Source of the DNA: Apostichopus japonicus | Lineage: Eukaryota; Echinodermata; Holothuroidea; Aspidochirotida; Stichopodidae | DNA length: 64,000 bases | Direction: 5' to 3' | Assembly (NCBI RefSeq): GCF_037975245.1 | Contig: NC_092569.1 | Location: 4,984,501-5,048,500 of the forward strand | Notes under the pieces: model-generated | The model's database searches: none | Told to the model about the DNA's origin: nothing | The model's input: only the letters and a program-made list of their open reading frames with translations | Translations under genes and position numbers: made by a program | In this document: in pieces, positions 31,572 through 43,977 of the stretch | Numbering within the stretch: the first letter of the stretch is position 1 | Layout: each line of letters starts with the position of its first letter

Positions 31572-34500
31572 AATGCTGATTCAGAATACAACTCAAAAGA
31601 AGTATTTTGATTCCAGCCGTCAAAGAAAATTTTCCTCAGTGGGATATTTAGTTGTGTTTATGTAAACAATTCTAATCATCTAGCCTCCCAGGCATACTCT
31701 GGAAATGGTCAGAAAAGTACTCTTGAAAACTTTCAAAGAATTTAATCCGGATTAAAACATTTCAGGAAAAAATTATAACAGCCTTATCAAGCCACTGGTT
31801 GCATTCCATTACTGGAAATTTTATCATTTGACTTCCCACTAAATTAACTCCATGTTACTTGTTAGGGTATTATTATGATTATTTAGTGTTCAAATTTGGT
31901 GTAGCAAGTTTCTGAAGGCTTGGAATTTTGTCTCTTATAAGATACTACATAAGAACACAACTGCTGATTATAAACAAGTGCTCTACATCCGTGGACATGT
32001 ATCACTAATTTGATCACTGCTTGTGCAGTTGCCTTTACAAAATCTACTCTGACATTTCCCATGGATAGGTGTGTAACTGATAAGTTGGTGTTGACAATAA
32101 CGTCATATTAATTCCAGTCATACTTCTTGTTTGCAAACATATCAAAGCTAGTGATATAAGCTGTGAAATTACTCAAGCTGTTGAGACTTTAAAGTGTTTA
32201 TGTTAGATGTTTTTAATTTTTTGTCATTAAGCCTGTAATAAGGCTATGAAACTTTCCTTGATATTCTTCCCTGAAAGTCTCCTTTTTTTCCTTCCATGAT
32301 GCTTACTTTATCAAGTTTACATGCATGAATCTTGCCTTGAAATTTTAATGTTTTTTATTTATATTGACTGTATGGTCTTTCATTGTTAGATACATTCACT
32401 AACATATTCATTGTAAAACAATAAACCGCAGCTTTGTATTGTAACAGTAGAGACTTGTAAGCACAGACTTCCATCACTTTGTAGTTAAATACAGCAAGGA
32501 AAGTTGTCCAGTTCCTACCGTTCTATGCAGTTTCTTTGTATATACTGACAGTATTCCTTCAGTACTTATGTAGTGAAATGATGTGTTTGTGAGTGTAGCC
32601 AATGGGCTTAAAACACAACTCAGTATGCATTGCTTTGCATGAACATTATTGCCAACAAATTGAAAACATTGTTAAACAAGTTTCACTCACAGCTTAGGTG
32701 GCCCACAACAAGCACTAGCTTTTTAGTAGTTTTTGATGGCACTTACAGTTAGCGGTTTGTTTCAAGGAGTTGATGCTCTTGTGTAAGGGGAGCTAATGAA
32801 CTTTGCCTATTGCCATGGTCAACGTGAGCAGAGACTAAAAGATTTTGTCTGTGATCTCATGGGGTCTCCTCATGGGAGGTTAAAGGGGACTTATTTTTAA
32901 GAGTGAAAGGTACTACATGCTTTTAGGGGAGTGGTATTTTCAAATGAATTGTTTAAATATTTCACAATGAATACAATAAAAGCCACTATAGGGTTCCTTC
33001 AGTCATATTGATCGTTAAAGGGGTTGGTGGCAGAATCGATATGTTTTGTACAAACAGTTGAAGGAAAGGTTCATAGCTTGATAGTTTCTCTGTGTGGCTG
33101 TATTCCACAAACGAATACCGGTCTTGCTAATTTGGCCATGTCTGACAAAATAAATATCGTACAATCCTATTCAGTGACTTTGTTGGTGTCCATAAGGAAG
33201 CATCACATATACTGCTGTAATGGTGAATAGAGCTGGTACTCTCATATGCCAAGACATATTTTACCAAGTTGCATATCAAGTAATTGCAAAAGATTCACAA
33301 AACCTAGGTTTCTCGTCTCTGTGTGAAATGTATGCTTTGCTGTCTTGTTAGATACACACACACACACAGAAGAGGACAGTACTGCCTTTCATAGTTCATA
33401 TATTTTCCTTATCTTGTATTTTGCTGTAAATTACATCAATAAAAAGACCTTTCTACAGAAACCTTTTTCAGCTTTGTCAATGTTTTCTCATTCTTTGTGG
33501 TTAACTAGCAGACTCTGCACAATGTTGATCTTCAATGATCAGCTAGTATTTCTGATTTATGAAGAGGTAACATCTAATGCTTCTGTATGAAACGACCACC
33601 CTTGCATTTCCAGGGTTTTACATCAAACTTGGTTAAGGTACAGTATATGAACAAATGGAAAGGAAAGTAGCATGTTCCATTGTGATGTTCATATTTTAGG
33701 TTGGAAAGCTATATTTATATAAGTTTGCACTGACTGTTTTGAAAAAAAGGAGTCCATTGGGGGCCAGGGAAATGGATGAGGACAAACTTAGAAATAATTT
33801 TAAGGGAAATTTGCAGTGCAATACTGGTTACTTCTATCAGTGTATTTCTTAAAAGAAACAATGTATAGATTAACTTTTATTCATTAGGATTCCAGTACCC
33901 ACCCCAATGTTGAAAAGACATGGGAATGACAGCCTGTCACAAACTCTTACTGTAGACCTAACAACATGTATCTAACAAAATAGATAGAACGTAATCAACT
34001 ATAATGCAGTTCTGGCATTGGACAATATAAGTATAACCATGGTATCTTGAAATTAACATGGGCTAGAATGTATCAAAGGAGGTCGGGTCTGTAGCCAAGC
34101 AACTTCCCTCCCTGAAATGTACAGCAGGAGAACATTTCTCAAGCGAAAGACACATACAGTGTGTGGTTTATTTAGAAAAACCGCTTACTGTATACGTAAT
34201 AAATTCATTGAAACTGCACTATAATCAATAAACTTACTGTACCTCTTCAGTCAATACACTGTACTATTCCAATCTTCTACGTACACACAGTAACCACATG
34301 TGTTAACTAATTTGAAGTACAGTGGTCAATACTTATAATTAGCTAAATTCTTAATTGATTTATTAGTTTTTATTAACTACCAATATTTCGTTAATTTATA
34401 AATAACCTTGAAATTTTGTACCAAAACAAGAAAGAAAGAAGAAGCTAATACTCTACATTTTTGTGACTGTTGCAACTCTTTCAGTTTACAACTATTCTTA

Positions 34501-35693
34501 TAATGCTATACCATTGCGTTTACTCAGCACGAAATGAAGAAATCATATTCTCCCTTCATGTGCTTGTGTCACTTGATTAGTTACTGATTAGTATGTGCGA
34601 TTGATTTTACTGATGATAGATTTGTTAACAATCAGTCAGCAAGTGGGCTAAAAAAACTATGCAACTTATGACTGGAAAATGAAATTGTAGGGTATGGTAT
34701 GTAGTGTAAGGTACAAATGGATGATTACAGGTGACTAGAAAATTCTAAGTGGTCAATCTCACATCCAGGGGTCTTTTAATTAAACTTGGGGTCCAACTAA
34801 CAATTTTTGGTGGCATTGGTAATTTGTTATTCTAAAAACAGTAGTTCATTTCCTAACAAGTACCAGTATCTTAGAGAATGCAAGGCTAAGCAGATTTGTA
34901 TCAACACAGTAGATATTTCATAACAAGTAGATATTTCATAACAGAGTTGCTAAATTTGCCATTTTCTGTCTGTGCAAAATGAGCAGGACATGGACATAAA
35001 ATGTCAAAAAGTTACATCCCTTTCTATTTGTGGATAATCCATTATGAATTGCAATGGTCTGAATTTGTAAAGAAAAGCCGGAGAATGTTTTTTCACAGTC
35101 AAATAGATGTTATCAAACAATCTGAGAGATTAATGATTGATTTTGTCAGTAACTCCACTACATCCTCCACAAGGCTGCTTCTACTGCCATGCATCATTTT
35201 TCTTCCAAGCTGAGCCAGACCCGCTGTATTCTCCAAGCCTGTTGAATCAGCACATCATAGCTTCAGGCAATACAAAATTCATGTTGTCTTTTCCCATGTC
35301 AGTTCCCAGCTTAGCATCAGGTCACATCATTTTGAATCAGCTTCATATAGTGTCAAATATTAACTTTCTCAACAATATGAAAATACTGTATAAATAAGAT
35401 GTAATCCATCTGCAACTGGTTGTGTACAAATGTTGTAACATCCTTCTCAACAGGGGTAGCAATAACAATGTTACAGTATACCTTAAGTAGTTCTGCCTAC
35501 ACAGATAGGTAAGCCATAGTTGCAGTTAGGCCTTCTGTGTTGATGTTGTGAGTACCCTTGCCCATAGATCAGCATACTGTAGGCCTAAGTTAGGCTAGGC
35601 TAACGTTAGGCTTCTTACTGTATGTTTGCAGTTGGAACTCCTAGATAGCCTAACTAGGCCTACAACGTATTTCGTTTCAAATATGAAACTTGT
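31572..35693. other. Intergenic/3'UTR region between SMC6 and SF3B5
   Basis: AT-rich sequence without any open frame that resembles a known protein on either strand. It would carry the SMC6 3' UTR on the left and the SF3B5 3' UTR on the right, since the genes converge. No strong tandem array is present; there is a short (CA)n tract near 33354-33368. Confidence 0.6.
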
Positions 35694-35954
35694 TCATTGA
35701 TCTTCTGGTCTTTCTGGAGGTGGTCCACATGGTTGAATTAACTTTTCCAACATATTAAATTTCACTCTAGCCTTGCTTTCGTTTTCTGCAACGGCCACAA
35801 AATTCATCATATCGTAATGTCCTATCAATGATGAAAACGTATCTCGGTGCTGGTTCGTCAGCCATTCCCACTTTGTTGTATCAGAATGACCTGTGCCGAT
35901 GTATTTCGACTGCAGATGTTCCATCTGACTAAATATGTTATAACGATCCCCCAT
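35694..35954 (-). CDS. SF3B5: SF3B5, splicing factor 3B subunit 5 (SF3b10), intronless
   Basis: This is a complete 86-residue single-exon frame on the minus strand, the same length as human SF3B5. It begins MGDRYNIFSQMEHLQSKYIG and contains TGHSDTTKWEWL, NQHRD, AENESKARVKFN and QPCGPPPERPEDQ. All of these are blocks that define this very conserved family (human has TDRYTIHSQLEHLQSKYIG, TTKWEWL, AENESKARV, QPCGPP). SF3B5 is a small structural subunit of SF3b in the U2 snRNP, binding SF3B1 and SF3B3 during branch-site recognition in the nucleus. It is convergent with SMC6 and divergent from RCC1. The intact frame and conserved length argue for a functional gene rather than a processed pseudogene, although an intronless copy alone cannot prove expression. 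Confidence 0.96.
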   Translation of the reverse strand: MGDRYNIFSQMEHLQSKYIGTGHSDTTKWEWLTNQHRDTFSSLIGHYDMMNFVAVAENESKARVKFNMLEKLIQPCGPPPERPEDQ

Positions 35955-37335
35955 TTTGTCTGCTTGTGTACTTCAACTGATGAAGAAAATCTGAAATTGA
36001 CAGGAATTCTCTGCAAAAGTATAGTGCGAAAGATGTTTGACTACGACTACGAGTGTACGACTATGTTAATCGTGTAGTTGCTCTACGCCACACATTGTCA
36101 CAGTGCAGATTGAGAGGGTCAATAATCATGTCGCCAATCTCAGTAATATTTCTGATCTAAGAAATTCCCAGATTGACATAAAAGAGCGAAACCTATTTTT
36201 AAAGTTTATATATATTTTTAATGATCTAAATTTATATTTTAATATACATCATATTAAATTTCAACATTATTCTGTTCACACTTTTTGGTACTGCATTTAT
36301 TGTCTGGTTACTTACAGTAAATTTCGAAACGCGTGCTGCGTGCGATCGAGAATTATCGCAGATCTAGTACGTATGTAAATTGATAGTAAAGTGGTCTTAT
36401 CTCTGGCTTAGACAGTGTTAATAATCTACTGTTCGGCGAAAGAATTTAAAAGGTATGTTTTATCCTGTGATTTTCGTCGCAGACCCTTTCAATTTCTATT
36501 ATTTAGCTGCATGATTTACATTTAATTCACAGTTAGCTACGTTTCCTATTATATCATAGATATTGGCCTACTCTGGTCGTAGAAATAAGTTAAATTAGGT
36601 TAGGTCTAGCCTAACAAGTAACATTAAACAGTTATTGAGCCTAGGCCTACGCTAGGCCAGACCTAACCTACCCACAGCTTATTTAAGCTTTTGTAGTAAA
36701 AGTATGACTAGGCTATGCTTAACAACACTGTTACAGTTAAATATTTAAGCGTAGAACATACAAGTCAAGTTCATTTATGTTATTGATCAGTTCCATTTTC
36801 TCCAGGCTTTAGTTTAGGCTGACCACAATTACACAAGCCCTATGTGGAACGGCCCCACAAAATTTGAACAGCACCTTTCGATAAAGTACTTGAAAAAAAT
36901 CAAACCACTTGTGATTGGTCCATATTTACACAAGAGACCTCACCATTTAACAGTACAGGTTAATTGTAGTTTCTGCAGACTTTCCAACTACTCCTGTATA
37001 AATAGCCAAAACCTCCTGGTTTGCTAGCTTTAGTGAGCAGTAGGTTGGATAGCTCAAGTATGATATTGCAGTGCTGTATAAGTGCCATAACTTTCTTGTA
37101 AGAAATTTAAATCTTGCGAAGCAAAGTAACTTGTTCAGCGAGGCATTGCACTGTCAGTGTTAGATTTGAAAGGCCTTTGATTTGCACACTTGCCAGTTGC
37201 AAAACCTTGTATAGATCACTGGAAAAAAAAACACTTAGCTAGAAGTATTTTACAATGCACAGCAAATACATGTCCTAGTGGCCATCTCATAGAAAAATAT
37301 TCAAGTCTTAGTCTATATATCAGTTTCAGTGTACA
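35955..37335. promoter_or_regulatory. Divergent intergenic region between SF3B5 and RCC1
   Basis: About 1.38 kb between the two start codons, which point away from each other, so both promoters should lie here. It is AT-rich at 36170-36320. It contains a cluster of GCCTA/TAGGC motifs (about 36560-36720), mirrored by a similar cluster on the far side of SF3B5 (35500-35670). A tttcag 7 nt before the RCC1 ATG may be the acceptor of a 5'-UTR intron. Individual promoter elements cannot be assigned. Confidence 0.5.
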
Positions 37336-37414
37336 ATGCCACCCAAGAGGAAGTCCGTTCTGCCAAAGTCTGGAGATGTGAAAGAAAATGGAGTACCTAC
37401 AAAGAAGGCAAAAA
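37336..37414 (+). CDS. RCC1: RCC1 exon 1, basic N-terminal tail
   Basis: It encodes [20 protein letters not shown] then PTKKAK, leaving in phase 1 at gtaagt. The tail is positively charged, as expected for DNA/nucleosome contact and nuclear import. After Met removal the N-terminus would be PPK, which fits the X-P-K motif methylated by NTMT1 in vertebrate RCC1 (SPK). Confidence 0.93.
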
Positions 37415-40400
37415 GTAAGTCCAACTGTTATCAAATTCAGTTAGTGATTGACAAATAAATTGTTGAGTCCAAGCTTTTAAAGTATAGCACTTTGGTGGAC
37501 AGTTCGAGAGCTGCTTGCAGGTCATTAGTAATATTGTATACAGTCACTATTTTGGAGAAAAAGTCACTCTGGCGACTTAGTTACTTTAAGACAACCACCA
37601 ATTATTCAAGTAGTCTCCACTGAGCATTAGTTAGCACTACAGTTAGTCTAAAATCTACATCTAGCTTAAGTGCAATCCAACATGCACAGTTAGTTTACGC
37701 CAGCATTTGATGTAAACTTTTCCAAACTGAATGTCCTCACCTGACTGTTTGTTTGAAAATGAAACCAAGGTACTGCTGTTCATAACGATCCCACAATTTA
37801 AACCCATGTGAGTTAGCTTTGTCATATTTGTTTTGATGTGATACATTGCTATCTACGTTCCTCCTCACAATTGTTTATCAGTTTTCCACCCGTCTCATCG
37901 ATCTGAGCGCGGAACCGTCCTGGCACTCGGACAGGGAGATGTGGGTCAGCTTGGACTAGGAGAGGACTACATGGAAAGGAAACGTCCGACAGTAGTACCC
38001 TTCCCAGAGGAAGCATCTGGAAATATTGTTGATATCTTTGCAGCAGGGATGCATACCATTTGTGTCACTGAAAATGGAGAGGTAAGAAACAAGCTTTAAA
38101 GCCAAGTCTTAGCTCCTCTCATATTGATAACCTTTTACAGTCAAAATTTCAGTGGTAATCTACTCAATATTTTTTTACGTTCAAAGATGTCAACAGAGTA
38201 ATTCCCAACTCATCACAAATGTTAAAATATTGAAGTAAATTAAGTTATCCTTCCCATTACTTCTGCATTATCCACAAGAGCAACTATATTGAAATTTTGA
38301 AAGACTACTCACAGAAATGGGAGAGTAAAAGTTAAAGCTCAAAGAAGTGCCCGACCGCTGGACTGCTTTAAAAAAAGAAAGCTTAGAAGTTATGTGAGGT
38401 TGTTTAACATGACCTCCTAATGACAAAATAATGGCAATGGAAGGATTTTAAAATGCTGCAGTTTGTCGTACACCCTACAAGTTACAGTAGTTCTTTGCAA
38501 GTCCTCTAAGCAGGTTTCCTTTTCTTTTCTTTCTTTTTTTCCGTAATCTAATCGTTTGCGTAAACTGCATTAATTATAGACCAAGCATCGTCTACTGTTT
38601 GAATATTTCTGTACAATAACAGCTGGGTAGTTTGGTTTTTGAGTTGCAGATTATTGCATGTACTGGTAAAAGTGTTGAAATATGGCAGCAACATTTTGAC
38701 ATTAAACTAACCTTCCATTTGTGGAGGGTAAAATGCCAAGTGTTGACACCTACTGTATTACCTGTCTGTTTCTTCTGTAGGTTTACACTTTCGGTTGTAA
38801 TGATGAGGGTGCTCTCGGTAGGGACACCAGTGAAGAAGGGTCAGAGTTCACTCCCCACAAGGTAGAACTCTCCGAGAAAGTCGTCCAGGTCAGCGGAGGG
38901 GATTCCCACACCGCAGCTCTGACAGATACAGGAGAAGTTTATGCGTGGGGGACATTTAGGGTGAGAAATTAGTCGCGACTTTCGGTTTATTCATGAGGGA
39001 TGAAACATGCAGTGCTCTCATTAAAGGCTATGATTAATTATATTGGTGTTATGAGGTCACATCTAAATGTAGTTCTGTCCTGCATTGAAAATGCATTTGC
39101 AAAGAAAGGGGGCTAAATTGGTGTGAAGCTTTACATAACAACATGCTGAAAATTTATTGAAAGATTGCTGAGATAGTGATATTGTTGACTTGTCCTCTGT
39201 CCCTTTTCTACCTCCCCCCTCTCTCTTCATCCCCATTATAAGCATAGACCTTCACCTCACGTTCAGAAGGAAAATACCTGTAGAAGGATATGAAGAAGGA
39301 ACTTAATCATGAGTGGCTTTAGCTAAAAACTGCAATTTTTAAGTTAATAGCTGGGAATGGCCATTTTCACTGACCTCCAAGATGAAAATGCTTTTAATGT
39401 AACATATGTCCATGACGTCTTCCATTTATGGCTGTCTTTGTCTAGAAATTTGAAGTTTTGAGGTCTAGCTTTAAGGGATCTCACCCTTCAGTTAGTCAAG
39501 AATTTATTTTATTCTTTACATATATACGTAATGAACATTCTCATATGTGGATATATCGTGTTAGAAAAATTTGCACCTTTTGAACCCTAGGATGGAAATG
39601 GTCCTTTCGGACTCACCGTTGAGGGCATGAAGAAGTTACCTCACCACTTACCCATACCCGCCACAGTGGTCCAGATCTCCTCTGGCAACGATCACCTTGC
39701 GATGCTTACAGACCAAGGCGACATTTATACGATAGGGTGCGGGTCGCAAGGGCAGATCGGGAGGATAGCAGAATGTTTCTCTATACGAGGAGGACGCAAA
39801 GGACTTTGTAAGTGTTCCATACTCATTAATTGCAAGTTATGTATCACTTGAAGGCATTGAAGACTCGCTCCAAACCGCGTGCCACGCTCTGAAAAAGTTA
39901 ACTTTCTGTTGCTTGCAATTGAAGTTTTCTTCTTGTGCAGACAGTAATGAAACGTGATACCTTGTCATCTTTTGTCTGGACCTGAGATCAGGGATTTCCA
40001 TAACAACTCCCTACTGAGATGTCTATCGCTTCTATGTTCACTGTGTTGTTGGTATTGACCGTAGCTGCATGTATTGACTGTACACTAGTGTCTATTTACT
40101 GACGATAGCAAGCTGTGTGTGTATTATCTGGGATCGATGGTGGTGTCTAACACTTCTGTTACACCTCATTCAAAACTAGGTCTCTTCACTCCCTTTAAAT
40201 CAAAGAAATTTTTAAGAGACACTGGTAACTTATGATGGTAAGCAGTTGCCAAATTATCGACAACTTATATATATCTGTTCATGTAGGCTTGTGGAGACGA
40301 AAAAGCTTCCATCATCAGTGAATATGAAATTTGTTGTTTCTTTTCTACCTGGACCTCTGTTATAGGGACCATTCTTTGCCAGCATAGGCGTTTAAAAATT

Positions 40401-43400
40401 GTCTACACCCCTGCCATCTACCCATGCAAACAAACGATAACGCCTAAACACTTTTGCTTTACAATGCAATACAACTTTCAATCTGGCCTGAGTAATGTGG
40501 TATCATTCTGTTTACAAATTGACAATTTTCTCCTCAGCTCTACTGTTGGAACCTGCACTAGTGATCCGTCCCAAGATCAGAGGTCAGGGAAAAGTGTTCT
40601 TTGAAGACGTCTGGTGCACTCCTTACTGTACCTTCGCGAGAGTCCGAGGAGGTGGCGTTTATGGATGGGGTTTAAACAATTACCATCATTTAGGTCAGTT
40701 ATCAACTTTTTAAACGTTCACTTTTGGAGACGATGCCAGCAGGGAGGGGCTGGGTGAGAGGCGGCGGAGAAGAACAATTGTTTGAGGTGGCAGCTGTGGG
40801 TGGGGGGGGGGGGATTGTGGTTGGGATTAGGCTGTTGGGTGATGGTAGTTGATAGGGCTTGGTCGCACTCCTCATTTGCATTCCTCAAGAATCACATACA
40901 TGAGTTACTTCTGCAACCCCACCCCACTCCACTGATGGAGTTAATAATGAGAGACTGTAAAATCAAAGTTTCATTCAAAGAGTTTTTTCTCCTTTATACC
41001 AATATGATGTGGAGGCAGAAAGAGATGCAAATCCATACGCTTTGATCAGGGTTTTTGTTTTTCTATGATTACAAGAATTCTCTGTGGTTTATACTAGATG
41101 AGTTTGGCTTTGGCAGTAAGTTGTGAAAATATTTCACAATGTGTAAACAATGTCCTGTAACTCTCATCACTTACAATTATTAAATGGGTAAAAGTAAATG
41201 TCCAGTTGCTGCTCATACATCTATGTCTCTATATTTCACCTAGGAAGACTGTTTTTTCTGGCTATTGTAACATTTTGGAATAAAAATGGTATACTGTGTA
41301 AAATTCTTACCAGTGGATTAAATGGTTGATGTGTGAGTGCTACAAATAAGAGATGAACAATCCCGATCTTTTCTGCTTCTCACTTAATTTGTCAACAAAT
41401 TAAACTGACTTACTCTATCCATAAGTCAGATATGTGGAATTAAGAGCAAATTATATGGCGAGGAACACAAGGCCAACTGGCTTCCTGGTTTATCTTTGTT
41501 ATTAGATTTGAAAACCCTGTCTTCATCTTCTTCATCTTCTCCTTATTCTTCTTCTTCTTCTCTTCACACATTTTGTATTCTTTTAGGAGTAGAAGACATC
41601 AAGAGTTGGTTTAGGCCAGTCGGCATTGAAAGTTTCTCCCACATTAAGGTCAAATCAGTATGCGGCGGTCAACACCACTCAATACTTCTCGATTCAGAAG
41701 GTGAGATGAATATCTACTCACAGTTTTGTTTATTAAAGTTGCGCTTCTATACTGAATTTCCAGTCTGACATTTTCATATCGACCTAACGTTACCTAAGGA
41801 AAGCATAAATGGAAGGAAGTCATAAATTGCATAAATGGAAAGAAGGAAGCATAAATGTAAGGAAGCATAATTGTCTGTAAATTAGAGCAGCAGTCCCACA
41901 CAAGGGACGTAAAGGTTTTCATACAAATTTGGAAATAACATCTAACCTCAGTCAAGGCATGATACCATTTTGTCTCCAAAAATTGTCTTGTTTCGGTCCA
42001 GGTAAATATTTGTCTTTTGTTCCTGAATTTTTTTTTTAAAAATGTGATTTATTTTCTAACATCGTACCATCTTTCTTACATATTACCAAAAACAGCAGAA
42101 AACAGCAGAAAACAAAATTCACCAGTTGGAATGTGTTCAATAAACCCATGCAATTCTATGTTTTAGTATATTAATTCTAAATATTATAGACTATATATAT
42201 ATATATATATATTATAACAAAGTATTATATTATCTATTCATGTATCCATCTGAGCATCATTAGGTTATCATTACCGTATATTTAATCCTTACGTATACTG
42301 TATTATTTATATTTGTAAATTTTTCTTTTCTTTTCTTCCAGGAAGTCTCCTCCTTTGTTATGTCTTTTTAAGACTTTATAGGAGACGTCCTTTCCCATTG
42401 TACACAATTGGCGATAAAACAAATAAATGAATTAAAGAGTGAGCTTACCGACAGGTTTTAACCTTATATCATTCATTTCATCGGTAGGCACCGTCCATTC
42501 TCTTGGGAGGGTCGACTATGGTCGCTTGGGTCTAGGAGACGAATGCGAGGAGTCCCACGAGCCGTCTGCAATCGGAAGTCTAAAGAACGAGGAAGTTACG
42601 CAAGTAGCCTGTGGATCCAGCGTCAGTTTTGCTCTGACGAGTAATGGTAAGTACCTCCCCACCCCCACTGTACATACTTCATGGTATATCACTTCATTAG
42701 AACCGGGTGATGCAAAAAAAACAGAAACCCAACTAGTCGGGACGATCAGTCGTACATTGGTGATGTAAACTTGAGCTATCAAACCACCCTGGTGTATGAA
42801 TTACTTACAACTTTGATGAAATGGGAGAAGACAGTTTTTCAGTTACGTGATTCATAGAAAATATCAAACTCTACAAAGTGTGTGTCTAATGACCTTACCT
42901 TAACCTTAATTTTCTCCTGGCCAGTAGTCGCATACAGCCATAACGCTGTCTGCCAAATCCGTCCTGTTTCTGTGCTGTACTTTGGTCACCTCCCAGCTCC
43001 TCCATCCTGACCTACTGTTGTGTTTTCCTTGGCAGGGTTGATTAATTAGACATCTCAGGATAATAAACAATTATCAGAAACACAATTAAGGTCTGATTCG
43101 ACTCCGATTTATTGATATTTTCTCTGCGTTTCGAATATATTCTGGTCAACACACTCCCAGAACGTGACTCCTGTCAGAACCAGCAAAGGTCCTTCCAGAA
43201 GCTTCGATCTGGGTCTCTTGATCAAATCATGTGACATACATAATAATGAATAATTATGAATCAATAACCAATCACAATACTGAAGATTATCTTTAATTTT
43301 ACCGAGCGGCATTGGAAATCCTCTACAAAACTACTTCTCTCCTTCTCTACCATCCTGCTCAATATCGTTCTCGGTCTACCTCTCGCCCTTCGTCCCTCTG

Positions 43401-43977
43401 GTGTCCACCCTAATGCTGTCACACAGTCTTTCTCCATCTTCCCTCCTGAGTATATGCTCCACCCAATTCCATCTTACTTCTTCTTCTTATCTCAGTACCT
43501 ATGTCATTGTGTCTAATGACAGTAATGTATATTAGATCCTCCTGCAAGCAGGAACCCGCGAAGAAGCCTCATTGGCTTAATATCAAAGCCGTAAGCTGAC
43601 CGAAGTCAGTCTCTTACATTCATATTTAACTTCCATGATTATGGATTGTTAATTGTCAACAACTCTGTAACTGGACAACATACTTTAATCTGGGAGTGAC
43701 TCGAACCGGGGACCTTGTGATTGAAAGGCACCGGCGTTAACCGCTGAGCTAACACTCCAATATGAGTTAAAACAATACCTAGCAATATATTTTCTTTCTC
43801 TCTCTGGTAGGTGAAGTCTATGCCTGGGGAATGGGGAGCAACTATCAGCTCGGGAATGGAGAAGAGGATGATATATTAACGCCGGAGAAGATGAGCGGCA
43901 AGCAGCTGGAGAGTCGTAAGGTCATCGCCGTGTCATCGGGAGGGCAGCACACCCTACTATTAGCCAAAGACAAATAA
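37336..43977 (+). CDS. RCC1: RCC1, regulator of chromosome condensation / Ran guanine nucleotide exchange factor (8 coding exons)
   Basis: RCC1 binds nucleosomes and loads GTP on Ran, creating the chromatin RanGTP signal for nuclear transport, spindle and envelope assembly. CDS join: 37336-37414, 37882-38081, 38781-38960, 39591-39807, 40538-40693, 41587-41700, 42488-42646, 43811-43977. This gives 1272 nt, 423 residues (human 421), with phases consistent at all seven introns. A basic N-terminal tail (MPPKRKS, KKAK) is followed by seven propeller repeats with landmarks [71 protein letters not shown] and [14 protein letters not shown]. These closely follow vertebrate RCC1 and distinguish it from generic RCC1-repeat proteins. 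The start is the first ATG in frame before the tail. Confidence 0.97.
37882..38081 (+). CDS. RCC1: RCC1 exon 2, first propeller blades
   Basis: 200 nt, acceptor tttatcag, donor gtaaga, phase 1 to 0. It encodes [19 protein letters not shown] then [14 protein letters not shown] and [14 protein letters not shown]. It closely matches the human [15 protein letters not shown] and GGMHTVCLS segments. Confidence 0.97.
38781..38960 (+). CDS. RCC1: RCC1 exon 3
   Basis: 60 codons, phase 0/0, acceptor cttctgtag, donor gtgaga. It encodes [37 protein letters not shown] and EVYAWGTFR. Confidence 0.97.
39591..39807 (+). CDS. RCC1: RCC1 exon 4
   Basis: 217 nt, acceptor aaccctag, donor gtaagt, phase 0 to 1. 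It encodes [32 protein letters not shown] and [20 protein letters not shown]. The Asp of GNDH corresponds to the Ran-contacting Asp known in the human protein. Confidence 0.97.
39851..40199. mobile_element. MITE family 'GAAGACTC', copy 1 (RCC1 intron)
   Basis: A diverged copy of a four-member family with inverted ends aaaggcattgaagactc / gagtcttcacaccctt. Internal landmarks are gttaactttctgttgcttgc, tgacctgag-type block, gtacactagtgtcta and gatcgatggtggtgtctaac. Right end tctcttcactccctttaa. Confidence 0.75.
40538..40693 (+). CDS. RCC1: RCC1 exon 5
   Basis: 156 nt, acceptor ctcctcag, donor gtcagt, phase 1/1. It encodes [33 protein letters not shown] and [13 protein letters not shown]. Human has FGLSNYHQLG at the last block. 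Confidence 0.96.
41515..41572. repeat. Short (ttc)n tract in RCC1 intron
   Basis: A ttc/tct-rich pyrimidine tract just before the exon at 41587; it probably also serves as its polypyrimidine tract. Confidence 0.6.
41587..41700 (+). CDS. RCC1: RCC1 exon 6
   Basis: 114 nt, acceptor cttttag, donor gtgaga, phase 1/1. It encodes [15 protein letters not shown] then [14 protein letters not shown], matching the vertebrate GGQHHTVCMDSEG block with the His implicated in nucleotide exchange. Confidence 0.95.
42488..42646 (+). CDS. RCC1: RCC1 exon 7
   Basis: 159 nt, acceptor atcggtag, donor gtaagt, phase 1/1. It encodes [20 protein letters not shown] and [18 protein letters not shown]. Human has SLGRAEYGRLGLGEGAEE and VACGASVGYAVTKDG. 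Confidence 0.96.
43811..43977 (+). CDS. RCC1: RCC1 exon 8 and stop
   Basis: 167 nt, acceptor ctctggtag. It encodes [34 protein letters not shown] and [14 protein letters not shown], with stop TAA at 43975-43977. Human ends with SSGGQHTVLLVKDKEQS. Confidence 0.97.

Noticed and set aside
35580-35660. Interstitial telomere-like TTAGGC motifs
   Set aside because: Only scattered, non-tandem copies; metazoan deuterostome telomeres are TTAGGG.
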